This document shows positions 7,859 through 18,000 of a stretch of DNA of 64,000 bases, in pieces. The DNA is taken from assembly GCF_900128455.1 (NCBI RefSeq), contig NZ_LT635783.1:1328919-1392918 (forward strand), read 5' to 3'. Numbering within the stretch: the stretch's first letter is position 1; the number at the start of each line of letters is the position of its first letter. Made by a program: the position numbers and the translations under genes. The notes under the pieces are model-generated. The model saw only the letters and a list, made by a program, of their open reading frames with translations. It made no database searches and was not told the origin of the DNA. Source of the DNA: Bacteroides mediterraneensis (lineage in GTDB: Bacteria; Bacteroidota; Bacteroidia; Bacteroidales; Bacteroidaceae).

Positions 7859-10800
7859 TTATTCAGCTTTTTCGTTGCTCCAGTCCATTGCAGCCATACG
7901 TTTGTATGAATCGTAACGTTTCTTGGCCATCTTTTCGCAAGCTTCGAACAAGTCGGCAGCTTCCGTCGGATACTGTTTCATTACAGATGCAAAACGGACT
8001 TCACCTTTCAGGTAATCCTGGAAGTTATCCCAGTTCGGTTCTTTAGAGTCGAGTGAGAACGGATTCTTACCTTCGTCTTCCAAAGCCGGGTTGAAGCGCC
8101 ACAAGTGCCAGTAGCCGCATTCTACAGCTTTTGCTTCTTCAGCCTGAGATTTACCCATACCAGCTTTCAAACCGTGGTTGATACATGGAGCGTATGCGAT
8201 GACCAATGACGGTCCAGGATATGCTTCTGCTTCGCGGATAGCTTTCAATGTCTGAGCTTGGTCAGCACCCATCGCAATCTGAGCTACATATACATAACCG
8301 TAAGTAGTGGCAATCAGACCCAGGTCTTTCTTGCGTACACGTTTACCAGAAGCAGCAAATTTAGCGATAGCACCCAGCGGAGTAGCCTTAGAAGACTGAC
8401 CACCTGTGTTAGAGTAAACTTCAGTATCCAGTACGAGGATGTTTACATCTTCGCCAGAAGCGATGACATGATCCAAACCTCCGTAACCGATATCATAAGA
8501 AGCACCATCACCACCGATAATCCACTGTGAACGTTTGATCAGGTAATCTTTGAACTCAGCGATAGTAGCACAGTATTCGCATTTGTCTTTTGCAGCTTCT
8601 ACCATCGGGATAATCTTTTCAGCAGCAGCTTTGCTCTTGTCTGCATCGTTGCGTCCGTCAATCCATTCCTGGAATGCTTCCTTGTATTCGGCCGGAGTTC
8701 CTTCAGCGGCAATAGCAGCTTTCATGGCATCTTCCAAACGGTTACGCAGTTTCTTGTTGGCCAATTCCATACCCAAACCGAATTCACAGAAGTCTTCGAA
8801 CAATGAGTTAGCCCAAGCAGGACCCTGACCTTTTTCGTTGGTAGTGTATGGAGTTGAAGGAACAGAACCAGAGTAGATAGAAGAACATCCAGTAGCGTTT
8901 GCTACCATTTCACGGTCACCGAACAACTGAGAAATCAGTTTCACGTACGGAGTTTCACCACAACCAGAGCAAGCTCCAGAGAACTCGAACAACGGAGTAG
9001 CGAACTGAGAGTTCTTCACGTTAGCTTTGATGTCTACCAAGTGCTGTTTAGACTTCACGTTCTCTGAGCAGTAAGTCCAGTTGGCAGCTTCAGGCAGCTG
9101 GCTTTCCAGATGTTTCATAGTCAAAGCCTTGCCACCCTTCTTCGGGTTACCCGGACATACATCGGCACAGTTACCGCAACCCAGACAGTCGAGTACGTCT
9201 ACCTGTACGCGGAATGTCATACCGTCGAATTGCTTGCCGACAGCCTTCAGCATCGGGAAGTTTGCACCCTTCTGTTCTTCTGCATCGAGTACGAACGGAC
9301 GGATAGCAGCGTGAGGACAAACGTATGCACACTTGTTACACTGGATACAGTTTTCAGGATTCCATTCCGGAACGAATGCAGCTACACCACGTTTTTCGTA
9401 TTTAGCTGTTCCCTGATGCCATGTACCGTCTTCGATACCCTTGAATGCAGATACCGGCAGCAAGTCACCATCCTGCGCATTGATCGGACGAACAACTTCG
9501 TTGATGAATGCAGGATCGTTGTTGGCAGCAGCAGCTTCCACTTCCAGGTTAGCCCAAGCTGGGTCTACAGTCAGCTGTTTGTATTCACCACCACGGTCAA
9601 CGGCTGCGTAGTTCTTGTTGACTACGTCTTCACCCTTCTTGCCGTAAGACTTCACGATGAACTTCTTCATCTGTTCTACAGCCAAGTCTACAGGAATAAC
9701 GCCTGTGATACGGAAGAATGCAGACTGCAGGATAGTGTTGGTACGGTTACCCAGACCAATTTCCTGAGCAATCTGAGTGGCGTTGATATAGTAAACAGTG
9801 ATGTTGTTTTCTGCGAAATATTTCTTTACCTTGTTCGGCAGGTTCTTAGCCAGTTCTTCACCTTCCCAGATAGTGTTCAACAGGAAAGTACCGTTCTTGC
9901 GCAGACCACGGGTTACATCGTACATGTGCAAGTAAGCCTGAACGTGGCAAGCTACGAAGTTCGGAGTGGTTACCAGATAAGTAGAGTGAATCGGGTGATT
10001 GCCGAAACGCAGGTGAGAACAAGTGAAACCACCAGATTTCTTAGAGTCGTATGAGAAGTAAGCCTGGCAGTATTTATCTGTGTTGTCACCGATGATTTTT
10101 ACAGAGTTCTTGTTGGCACCAACTGTACCGTCAGCACCCAAACCATAGAACTTAGCTTCGAATACACCTTCTGCACCGAGAGCGATTTCTTCTTTCTGAG
10201 GCAGAGAAGTGAAAGTCACGTCATCCACAATACCGATAGTGAAGTGGTCTTTCGGCATCGGGAGTTCCAGGTTTTCGTATACTGACAGAATCTGAGCCGG
10301 AGTAGTATCCTTTGAACCCAGACCGTAACGTCCGCCTACAATCAACGGAGCATTTTCCTGTCCGTAGAATACGTCTTTTACATCCAGATACAACGGTTCG
10401 CCGTTTGCACCCGGTTCTTTTGTACGGTCGAGAACAGCAATACGTTTTACAGTCTTAGGCACCTTAGCCAAGAAGTGCTTAGCAGAGAACGGACGATACA
10501 AGTGAACGGCTACCAAACCTACTTTCTTGCCCTGAGCAGTCAGGTAATCGATAGCTTCGCGAGTAGCTTCTGTCACAGAACCCATGGCGATGATGATGTT
10601 TTCTGCATCTTCTGCACCATAGTAGTCAAACAGACCGTAGTTACGTCCTGTGATCTTGTTGATTTCGTTCATATATTCTTCTACGATTGCAGGAACTGCC
10701 TCATAGTAAGGATTACCTGATTCTCTGTGCTGGAAGAAGTGATCCGGGTTCTCAGCCATACCGCGTGCAACCGGTTTGTTAGGACTGAGGGCACGTTCGC

Positions 10801-11416
10801 GGAATTCAGCCAATGCTTTCTGGTCGATAAGCGGAGCCAAATCTTCGTTGTCCAGTTTTTCAATCTTCTGGATTTCGTGAGAAGTACGGAAACCGTCGAA
10901 GAAGTTAACGAACGGTACACGTGATTTAATTGTAGACAAGTGAGCTACACCCGCCAAATCCATAACTTCCTGTACAGAACCTTCACACAGCATAGCGAAG
11001 CCCGTCTGACGGCAAGACATCACATCCTGATGGTCACCGAAGATACACAATGCATGAGAAGCCAGTGTACGTGCTGAAACATGGAATACGCAAGGCAAGA
11101 ATTCACCTGCGATTTTGTACATATTAGGGATCATCAACAGAAGACCCTGAGAAGCAGTATAAGTAGTTGTCAATGCACCAGCCTGAAGAGAACCGTGTAC
11201 TGCACCGGCAGCACCACCTTCAGATTGCATTTCCTGAACCAATACAGTTTCGCCGAAGATGTTTTTACGACCTGCGGCTGCCCATTCATCTACATGTTCA
11301 GCCATAGTAGATGACGGAGTGATAGGGTAGATAGCAGCTACTTCCGTAAACATGTACGAAATATGAGCAGCAGCTTCGTTACCATCACAAGTGATGAATT
11401 TTTTTTGTTTAGTCAT
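7859..11416 (-). CDS. nifJ: Pyruvate:ferredoxin (flavodoxin) oxidoreductase
   Basis: Single-chain PFOR of 1185 residues, the usual length. It oxidises pyruvate to acetyl-CoA and CO2 and reduces ferredoxin, central to anaerobic energy metabolism. Domain order: pyrimidine-binding domain I (YPITPSSTMAEHVDEW near 35), domain II, the gamma/EKR region, a two-cluster ferredoxin domain near 690-765 (CIQCNKCAYVCPHAAI and CLGCGNCADVCPGNP), and the ThDP domain with GDGASYDIGYGGLDH near 990 and DTEVYSNTGGQSSK. Cys residues near CSGCGETPYVK hold the proximal 4Fe-4S cluster. The codon choice looks strongly biased, as for an abundant protein. It lies 42 nt after the ATPase gene stop; no clear TAnnTTTG was found in that gap. 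Confidence 0.97.
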   Translation of the reverse strand: MTKQKKFITCDGNEAAAHISYMFTEVAAIYPITPSSTMAEHVDEWAAAGRKNIFGETVLVQEMQSEGGAAGAVHGSLQAGALTTTYTASQGLLLMIPNMYKIAGEFLPCVFHVSARTLASHALCIFGDHQDVMSCRQTGFAMLCEGSVQEVMDLAGVAHLSTIKSRVPFVNFFDGFRTSHEIQKIEKLDNEDLAPLIDQKALAEFRERALSPNKPVARGMAENPDHFFQHRESGNPYYEAVPAIVEEYMNEINKITGRNYGLFDYYGAEDAENIIIAMGSVTEATREAIDYLTAQGKKVGLVAVHLYRPFSAKHFLAKVPKTVKRIAVLDRTKEPGANGEPLYLDVKDVFYGQENAPLIVGGRYGLGSKDTTPAQILSVYENLELPMPKDHFTIGIVDDVTFTSLPQKEEIALGAEGVFEAKFYGLGADGTVGANKNSVKIIGDNTDKYCQAYFSYDSKKSGGFTCSHLRFGNHPIHSTYLVTTPNFVACHVQAYLHMYDVTRGLRKNGTFLLNTIWEGEELAKNLPNKVKKYFAENNITVYYINATQIAQEIGLGNRTNTILQSAFFRITGVIPVDLAVEQMKKFIVKSYGKKGEDVVNKNYAAVDRGGEYKQLTVDPAWANLEVEAAAANNDPAFINEVVRPINAQDGDLLPVSAFKGIEDGTWHQGTAKYEKRGVAAFVPEWNPENCIQCNKCAYVCPHAAIRPFVLDAEEQKGANFPMLKAVGKQFDGMTFRVQVDVLDCLGCGNCADVCPGNPKKGGKALTMKHLESQLPEAANWTYCSENVKSKQHLVDIKANVKNSQFATPLFEFSGACSGCGETPYVKLISQLFGDREMVANATGCSSIYSGSVPSTPYTTNEKGQGPAWANSLFEDFCEFGLGMELANKKLRNRLEDAMKAAIAAEGTPAEYKEAFQEWIDGRNDADKSKAAAEKIIPMVEAAKDKCEYCATIAEFKDYLIKRSQWIIGGDGASYDIGYGGLDHVIASGEDVNILVLDTEVYSNTGGQSSKATPLGAIAKFAASGKRVRKKDLGLIATTYGYVYVAQIAMGADQAQTLKAIREAEAYPGPSLVIAYAPCINHGLKAGMGKSQAEEAKAVECGYWHLWRFNPALEDEGKNPFSLDSKEPNWDNFQDYLKGEVRFASVMKQYPTEAADLFEACEKMAKKRYDSYKRMAAMDWSNEKAE

Positions 11417-11458
11417 ACAATTACTAATTAAATATTGAGTAATACAATCATATTGTTA

Positions 11459-12637
11459 TCAGTATAAGAAACCAAATAGCCACAAGGGTATTTGGTCTCC
11501 GTGTCCTATTTCCATCTTGTGCATCGCATAGTAGATGTTTGGGTTGCTTTTGTATTTGCTTCCTTCTCCACATATCCGGAAATGGAGGTTGTCGTCTACT
11601 ACAAAAGATGTCCCTTTTTCGCCCTTGTTTACCTTGTGGTCTTTCCATAAGGAATTGACAAAGAATGTTTCCAGTACATCCTGTTCTTCCACTTTTACCG
11701 GGTAGATACTGTACATCAGATTCGTGTTGTGCATCATGATTTTAGCCGGTTTTTTAGGAAAACTTTCACCTTTCGGATAAACCATGTTGATCAGCCTTGA
11801 ATCTGCCAAATATTTGATGTAGTTCATGACCGTAGCTCGTGAGGTTTGTATCTCGCTGGCGAGTTGGCTCACATTGGGTGCAACCGGTCCATCTACAGCT
11901 AGCAAATATAGTAATTTTTTGATTTTAGACAGATATTTCAGCTCAATTTGTTTGATGAGGAGAATGTCCACTTCAATCATCATGTTCATGGTTTTCAACA
12001 GGTTCTCGGAGAAATTCCTTTTTTCTAGAAAGAAAGGGTAAAACCCATGATGGATGTAGTCCTGGAAATAATTGAGCGGATTGATGTGCGGTAAAATCGT
12101 TTTTACGATATGTTCGTGGTTATGCAAGACTTCATCGAGGGTGTAAGAGGAAAAATGATTCCCTGTTTGTAGATTTAAAAATTCACGGAATGAGAACCCT
12201 CTCAGATTATAGGATTTAACGATACCGTTCAACTCTGGATTTTCATCTTTCAGTCGCATGACAGAAGAGCCGGTAAACACGATTTTGAGCTGTGGATACC
12301 GTTCATAACACGTACGCAGGTCGTGGCTCCAGTTGGGAAGCTTGAATACTTGGTCAATTAGTAGTACTTTTCCTCCTCGTTTGACGAATTCTCCCGCAAA
12401 GTCTACCAGACTATACTTGGAGAAATAGAAATTATTCATGTTTACGAACAAGCATGAACGGTCTGTCCCGAATTTTTCTTTTGCATATTGTAAAAGAAAG
12501 GTGGTTTTTCCTACCCCTCTTGTACCTTTAATACCAATCAGTCGGTCGTTCCAGTCAATTTCGTCCATCAGGTCACGACGTACAGGGGCATTGGTATGTT
12601 CTACCAAATAGCTATGTGTTCTGTAAAATGCTTCCAT
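11459..12637 (-). CDS. AAA-type ATPase with DUF4143-like C-terminus
   Basis: A 392-residue ATP-binding protein of the large family of predicted ATPases with a C-terminal DUF4143/winged-helix part. Walker A is GTRGVGKT, with Lys44 and Thr45. Walker B reads VLLIDQV, with Gln96 where this family normally has Glu. A sensor-1-like FTGSS follows near 125. The C-terminal half has a winged-helix segment (LASEIQTSRATVMNYIKYLADSRLI) and the DUF4143-like KIMMHNTNLMYSI. The reading frame extends to 12700, but the promoter at 12657-12687 puts the RNA start near 12650, so the ATG at 12637 (MEAFYRTH) is used. Family function is unclear. It sits between purF and nifJ with its own promoter. Confidence 0.85.
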   Translation of the reverse strand: MEAFYRTHSYLVEHTNAPVRRDLMDEIDWNDRLIGIKGTRGVGKTTFLLQYAKEKFGTDRSCLFVNMNNFYFSKYSLVDFAGEFVKRGGKVLLIDQVFKLPNWSHDLRTCYERYPQLKIVFTGSSVMRLKDENPELNGIVKSYNLRGFSFREFLNLQTGNHFSSYTLDEVLHNHEHIVKTILPHINPLNYFQDYIHHGFYPFFLEKRNFSENLLKTMNMMIEVDILLIKQIELKYLSKIKKLLYLLAVDGPVAPNVSQLASEIQTSRATVMNYIKYLADSRLINMVYPKGESFPKKPAKIMMHNTNLMYSIYPVKVEEQDVLETFFVNSLWKDHKVNKGEKGTSFVVDDNLHFRICGEGSKYKSNPNIYYAMHKMEIGHGDQIPLWLFGFLY

Positions 12638-12656
12638 GAATTCTGTATCTACGCTG

Positions 12657-12687
12657 CAAAGATACGAATACTTCATTATATTGCAAA
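12657..12687 (-). promoter_or_regulatory. Promoter of the DUF4143-type ATPase
   Basis: Minus strand TTTG (12684-12687), 19-nt spacer, TATCTTTG (12657-12664). Full consensus match, and it decides the start codon at 12637. Confidence 0.8.
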
Positions 12688-12767
12688 CTGGAGATGACAA
12701 AAATTCATTTCCTCTAGAAAGATTTTTTGGTTCTTTTTTAGCGGAATTTTAAGGGAAAAGGTGAGAG

Positions 12768-12822
12768 GAAAAAGCTACAAGCATCCTTGTTTTTCCAGCC
12801 ATGAAAACGGGGATGCTTGTAG
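12768..12822 (-). terminator. Terminator of the PurF-like gene
   Basis: CTACAAGCATCC (12775-12786) pairs perfectly with GGATGCTTGTAG (12811-12822). T-runs follow on both strands (CTTTTTCC on minus, TTTTTATTTG on plus). It lies 30 nt past the stop of the minus-strand gene. Confidence 0.85.
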
Positions 12823-12851
12823 TTTTTATTTGTGGATGTTTTTGTAATCCG

Positions 12852-14735
12852 TTAGAATTGGTAATTTTCTTCTACCCATTCAATGAACGCTTTGTTTACT
12901 TGTTTGGTTCCTCCCGGAGTAGGGTAGTCTCCGCTGAAGTACCAGTCTCCCGGATGGGCCGGACAGGCTTCATGCAAGCCTTCCAATGTCTGGTAGACGA
13001 TTTGAACCTTCGCCCGTGTGCCTGCAGGAGTCAGCAGCGCTGCAATCTTCTCTGAGATTTCTTCATCGGTAAAAGGTGCATAGATTTCCTTTACGTAGTT
13101 GCGCATCTTTTCTTTCGGCAAGGTCAGCTGTTCTTTTGATTTTCGGTAAGCATATTCGATGACATGCTGCATGTCACGCTCTTCCAGTAGGGCAATGGCA
13201 GCTTTGAAAGCGATGAATTGTTCCATGCTGGCCATGTCGATGCCGTAATAGTCCGGATAGCGGACCTGAGGAGAAGAAGAGACAATGACGATTTTTTTCG
13301 GTTGCAGACGGTCGAGAATGCCAATGATGCTCTGTTTCAGGGTCGTGCCGCGTACAATGCTGTCATCAATGATGACCAGGTTGTCTTTGCGGGGCACAAG
13401 GCTACCATAAGTAATGTCGTACACATGTGCGGCCAAGTCATTTCGTGTATTGCCTTCGGCAATGAAGGTACGGAGCTTGATATCTTTGATGGCAACCTTT
13501 TCGCTTCGGATGCGTTGCGAAAGGATTTTCTCCAGCTCCTGATGGTCTGGCTTGTGTCCTAAAGCTTCGATTTGTTTTATTTTTAATCGGTTCAGGTAAT
13601 TGTCTAATCCCTGTAACATTCCGTAGAAGGCGACTTCCGCTGTGTTGGGAATAAAGGAGATAACGGTATGGGCTATGTCATGGTCTACGGCCGAAAGGAT
13701 AGGTTCTGTCAGCATTTCACCCAGTTTCTTTCGTTCCCGATAAATGTCAACGTCACTTCCGCGACTGAAATAGATTCGTTCGAACGAGCAAGGTTTGGGA
13801 ACACCCGGTTTGTTGATTTGTGCCAGTCGGAGTTGTCCTTTTTTATTGACTAACAAAGCTTGTCCCGGCATCAGTTCGTGGATGCTTTCCGCTGGAATAT
13901 TCAAAACGGTCTGGATGACCGGGCGTTCAGAGGCCAGCACCATAATCTCGTCATCCTGATACCAGAATGCCGGGCGGATGCCCCATGGGTCGCGTACGGC
14001 AAAAGCTTCTCCGCTTCCTGTCATTCCACAGATTACGTATCCGCCGTCCCATTTTGGGGAAGATGTCTTTAATACATTGGTCAGGTCAATCCGGTCCTCA
14101 ATGGCATGAGTGATATCCATGCCTTTCAGCCCTTCTTCCTTACACTGGTTGTAGAGGCGTTCTACCTCTCTGTCCAAGCGGTGTCCCACTTGTTCCAGCA
14201 TGATATACGTATCGGCATATTTGCGGGGGTGCTGTCCGGCTTCCGTGATGTCGGCAAATATTTCGTCTACGTTAGTCAGGTTGAAGTTACCGCATAACGC
14301 CAGATTTTTTGCCCGCCAGTTGTTGCGGCGAAGAAACGGATGTACATACGAGATTCCGCTTTTTCCTGTGGTCGAATAGCGTAAGTGTCCCATGTAAAGT
14401 TCGCCGGCAAAAGGCAGACACTTCTTGGCAAATTCGGCATCGTGCAGTTGTTCTTCTGTCAAATCTTTATATTGCTGATGCACATTGTTGAAGATTTCAG
14501 TAATGGCTCCCGCACCCAGTCCTCTTTCACGGAACATGTATTCTTCGCCGGGATTGGCTTGTAGTTTCACGCAGGCCAGTCCTGCGGCTTCTTGCCCTCT
14601 ATTGTGTTGCTTCTCCATTAACAAGTACAGCTTATTCAAGCCATACATCCATGTGCCATATTTTTCCTGATAATATTCCAGTGGTTTTAAAAGCCGTATA
14701 AGGGCCACCCCACATTCATGTTTTAATGTTTCCAT
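12852..14735 (-). CDS. purF: Long PurF-like amidophosphoribosyltransferase
   Basis: A 627-residue protein with an N-terminal class II glutamine amidotransferase (Ntn) domain and a C-terminal PRTase domain. The catalytic Cys would be Cys8 in METLKHECGV, so a seven-residue propeptide must be removed, as in Bacillus-type PurF. RGQEAAG, GHLRYSTTGKSG and GNFNLTN are glutaminase motifs. VIIDDSIVRGTT near residue 470 is the PRPP-binding loop, and SPQVRYPDYYGIDM is PurF-typical. It is 100-150 residues longer than standard PurF, with insertions (LEKILSQRIRSEKVAIKDI) and a C-terminal extension after residue 560. It may be the biosynthetic enzyme or a specialised paralog; the sequence cannot decide. Confidence 0.8.
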   Translation of the reverse strand: METLKHECGVALIRLLKPLEYYQEKYGTWMYGLNKLYLLMEKQHNRGQEAAGLACVKLQANPGEEYMFRERGLGAGAITEIFNNVHQQYKDLTEEQLHDAEFAKKCLPFAGELYMGHLRYSTTGKSGISYVHPFLRRNNWRAKNLALCGNFNLTNVDEIFADITEAGQHPRKYADTYIMLEQVGHRLDREVERLYNQCKEEGLKGMDITHAIEDRIDLTNVLKTSSPKWDGGYVICGMTGSGEAFAVRDPWGIRPAFWYQDDEIMVLASERPVIQTVLNIPAESIHELMPGQALLVNKKGQLRLAQINKPGVPKPCSFERIYFSRGSDVDIYRERKKLGEMLTEPILSAVDHDIAHTVISFIPNTAEVAFYGMLQGLDNYLNRLKIKQIEALGHKPDHQELEKILSQRIRSEKVAIKDIKLRTFIAEGNTRNDLAAHVYDITYGSLVPRKDNLVIIDDSIVRGTTLKQSIIGILDRLQPKKIVIVSSSPQVRYPDYYGIDMASMEQFIAFKAAIALLEERDMQHVIEYAYRKSKEQLTLPKEKMRNYVKEIYAPFTDEEISEKIAALLTPAGTRAKVQIVYQTLEGLHEACPAHPGDWYFSGDYPTPGGTKQVNKAFIEWVEENYQF

Positions 14736-14990
14736 TTATTTTCGGTTTCAGACTTTGTAAAGATTTCCTTTTACAAAATAACAGACAATTATTAGAACGC
14801 GTAATGTGTCTACTTGAAAAAATAGATTTATTCTTCCCTGATGTGATAATTGTAATAAAAACAATCATAAATGATTTTAGGTTAAAACTTTTTGTGTGGT
14901 TTTTATTTTAAAATAAAAGTATGTATGAGTGGGGGTGAAAATATTGTCATGAAAAATCATCTAAACCTGTCATATTGGAAGTTATATTCT

Positions 14991-14998
14991 TATTTTTG
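14991..14998 (+). promoter_or_regulatory. -7 element of the gltB operon
   Basis: TATTTTTG, exact TAnnTTTG. The -33 region has no TTTG at 19-21 nt; a TTG sits only 13 nt upstream. The leader to the ATG at 15071 would be about 66 nt. The rest of the 14736-15070 gap is AT-rich with no other clear feature. Confidence 0.55.
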
Positions 14999-15070
14999 TG
15001 GACAAATAGAATGAAAATAGAGAACTAGGTGTTAAATAAGAAAGACAAAATGAGGATAGCAGGAGATTTT

Positions 15071-18000
15071 ATGAAGAAAGACAAAGCAGGAGTTGCGGAA
15101 AGTCGTCCGGCTTCTTCCGGCCTTTATCATCCGGAGTACGAGCATGATGCTTGCGGTGTGGGAATGATTGTAGACATCCATGGTAACAAATCGCATGATT
15201 TGGTGGATGCTGCCTTGAAGGTGTTGGAGAATATGAAACATCGTGGTGCGGAAGGAGCTGATAATAAAACAGGTGACGGCGCAGGTATCTTGTTGCAGAT
15301 TCCGCATGAGTTTATTTTGCTTCAAGGTATTCCGGTTCCGGAGAAGGGAAAATACGGTACGGGACTGGTGTTCCTTCCGAAGGATTTGAAAGAGCAAGAG
15401 TCTATTTTAAGCATTATGATAGAGGAGGTGGAACGCGAAGGTTTGTCGTTGATGCATTTGCGTTCTGTTCCGGTGAACTCATCCATCTTGGGCAAAAGTG
15501 CACAGGAAACCGAACCTGATATCAAGCAGGTGTTCATTACGGGAGCTACCGATTTGGAGAGTTTTGAACGTACCTTATATATCGTGCGCAAAAAGATTGA
15601 ACGCCGTGTGCATCACAAGGACTTTTACATCGTTTCTTTGTCGAGCAAAAACATTATATATAAAGGTATGCTTTCTTCTGTGCAGGTGCGTGAATATTTT
15701 CAGGACCTTACGCAGCCTTACTTTACCAGTGGGTTGGCAATCGTGCATTCTCGTTTTAGTACGAATACATTCCCTACATGGAGTTTGGCGCAGCCGTTCC
15801 GTTTGTTGGCACACAATGGAGAAATCAATACTATTCGTGGAAACCGCGGGTGGATGGAAGCGCGTGAAAGTGTGCTTTCCACTCCGTTGCTGGGCGATGT
15901 GAAAAAGATAGGTCCGATTATCCAGCCGGGAATGAGTGACAGTGCTTCGCTCGATAATGTACTGGAGTTCTTCGTCATGTCAGGATTGAGCCTGCCTCAT
16001 GCGATGGCCATGCTGGTACCTGAATCGTTCAATGACAAGAATCCTATCAGTGAAGACTTGAAAGCTTTTTATGAATACCACTCTATCTTGATGGAACCGT
16101 GGGATGGTCCGGCTGCCTTGTTGTTCAGTGACGGGCGTTATGCTGGAGGTATGTTGGATCGTAACGGTCTGCGTCCGGCCCGTTACCTGATTACCAAAAA
16201 CGATATGATGGTGGTAGCCAGTGAAGCAGGTGTCATCAATTTTGAACCGGAAGCCATCAAGGAAAAAGGACGTTTGCAGCCGGGTAAGATTCTGTTGGTC
16301 GATACCCAGGAAGGTCGTATCTACTATGATGGCGAATTGAAAGATCAGTTGGCGACAGCCAAACCTTATCGTCAGTGGCTTTCTACCAACCGGATTGAGC
16401 TGGATACATTGCGTAGCGGCCGTAAGATTTCCAATTCTGTTCCAGACTATGAACGCCGTTTGCGTGCTTTCGGCTTTACACGTGAAGATATCGAGCGCAC
16501 GCTTACGCCGATGTGTATCAATGGAGCTGAACCGACTGCCTCCATGGGTAACGATACTCCGTTGGCGGTATTGTCCGATAAACCTCAGGTTTTGTTCAAT
16601 TATTTCCGCCAGCAGTTTGCGCAGGTCACTAATCCGCCTATCGACCCGATACGTGAGGAACTGGTGATGTCATTGACGGAATACATCGGTGCTGTGGGTA
16701 CGAATATTTTGTTGCCGAGCGAGTCGCACTGTAAGATGGTGCGTCTGCCACACCCTATTCTGAACAATACACAACTCGATATTTTGTGTAACATCCGTTA
16801 CAAGGGATTCAAGACCGTAAAACTCCCGATGCTGTTTGATGCGGCAAAGGGCGCCGAAGGTCTGCGTGAGGCATTGAATGAATTATGCAAGAAGGCGGAA
16901 GCTGCAGTGGACGAAGGTGTAAACTACGTTATCCTTTCCGACCGTGAGATTGACAAGGAGCATGCGGCCATTCCTTCCCTGTTGGCGGTGAGTGCCGTAC
17001 ATCATCACCTGATTTCCGTACAGAAACGTGTACAGACCGCGTTGATTGTTGAAAGTGGTGAAATTCGTGAGGTGATGCATGCGGCCTTGTTGCTGGGGTA
17101 CGGAGCCAGTGCCATCAATCCATATATGGTATTTGCCATTCTGGACGATATGGTCAAGAAAGGTGATGTGCAGCTGAACTATGAAACGGCAGAAAAGAAT
17201 TATATCAAGGCTGTCTGCAAGGGACTTTACAAGGTGATGAGTAAGATGGGTATCAGTACGATACGTTCTTACCGTGGAGCCAAGATTTTCGAGGCTGTGG
17301 GTCTGGGCAGTGAAATACTTTCCACTTATTTCGGTACACCTTCCTCTTCAATCGGAGGTGTGGGACTGGAAAGCATTGCCAAAGATTACAAGGCGTTCCA
17401 TGATGCAGGTTTCGATGAAGAAGAGGTGAGCGATTTGCTGCCTTACATCGGACAGTTCTCTTACCGGAAGGACGGTGAGAAACATGCGTGGAATCCGGAA
17501 ACCATCAGTGCCTTGCAGTTGGCTACTCGCTTGGGAAGCTATGCTAAGTTCAAAGAATATACCCGTCGGGTAGACGAGAAGGAAAGTCCGATTTTCCTGC
17601 GCGACTTCTTCACTTTCCGTCGTAATCCGATTCCATTGGATGATGTGGAACCAGTGGAAGAAATCGTGAAACACTTTGTGACAGGAGCCATGTCATTTGG
17701 TTCTATCAGTAAGGAAGCACACGAAGCCATGGCCTTGGCCATGAACAAGCTCAACACACGTAGCAACACGGGTGAAGGAGGGGAGGATTCTGATCGTTTC
17801 CATGAAACCTACGACGGTATCTCCTTGTGCAGTAAGACCAAACAGGTGGCTTCCGGACGTTTTGGGGTGACCACTGAATATTTGGTAAATGCCCAGGAAA
17901 TTCAGATTAAGGTAGCTCAGGGTGCCAAGCCGGGTGAAGGCGGACAGCTGCCGGGCTTCAAGGTAAACGAGGTGATTGCCAAGACGCGTCATTCTATTCC

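Noticed and set aside
9110-10054. Long plus-strand open frame opposite nifJ
   Set aside because: Shadow of the biased codon use in nifJ; the antisense translation has no domain, signal or promoter.
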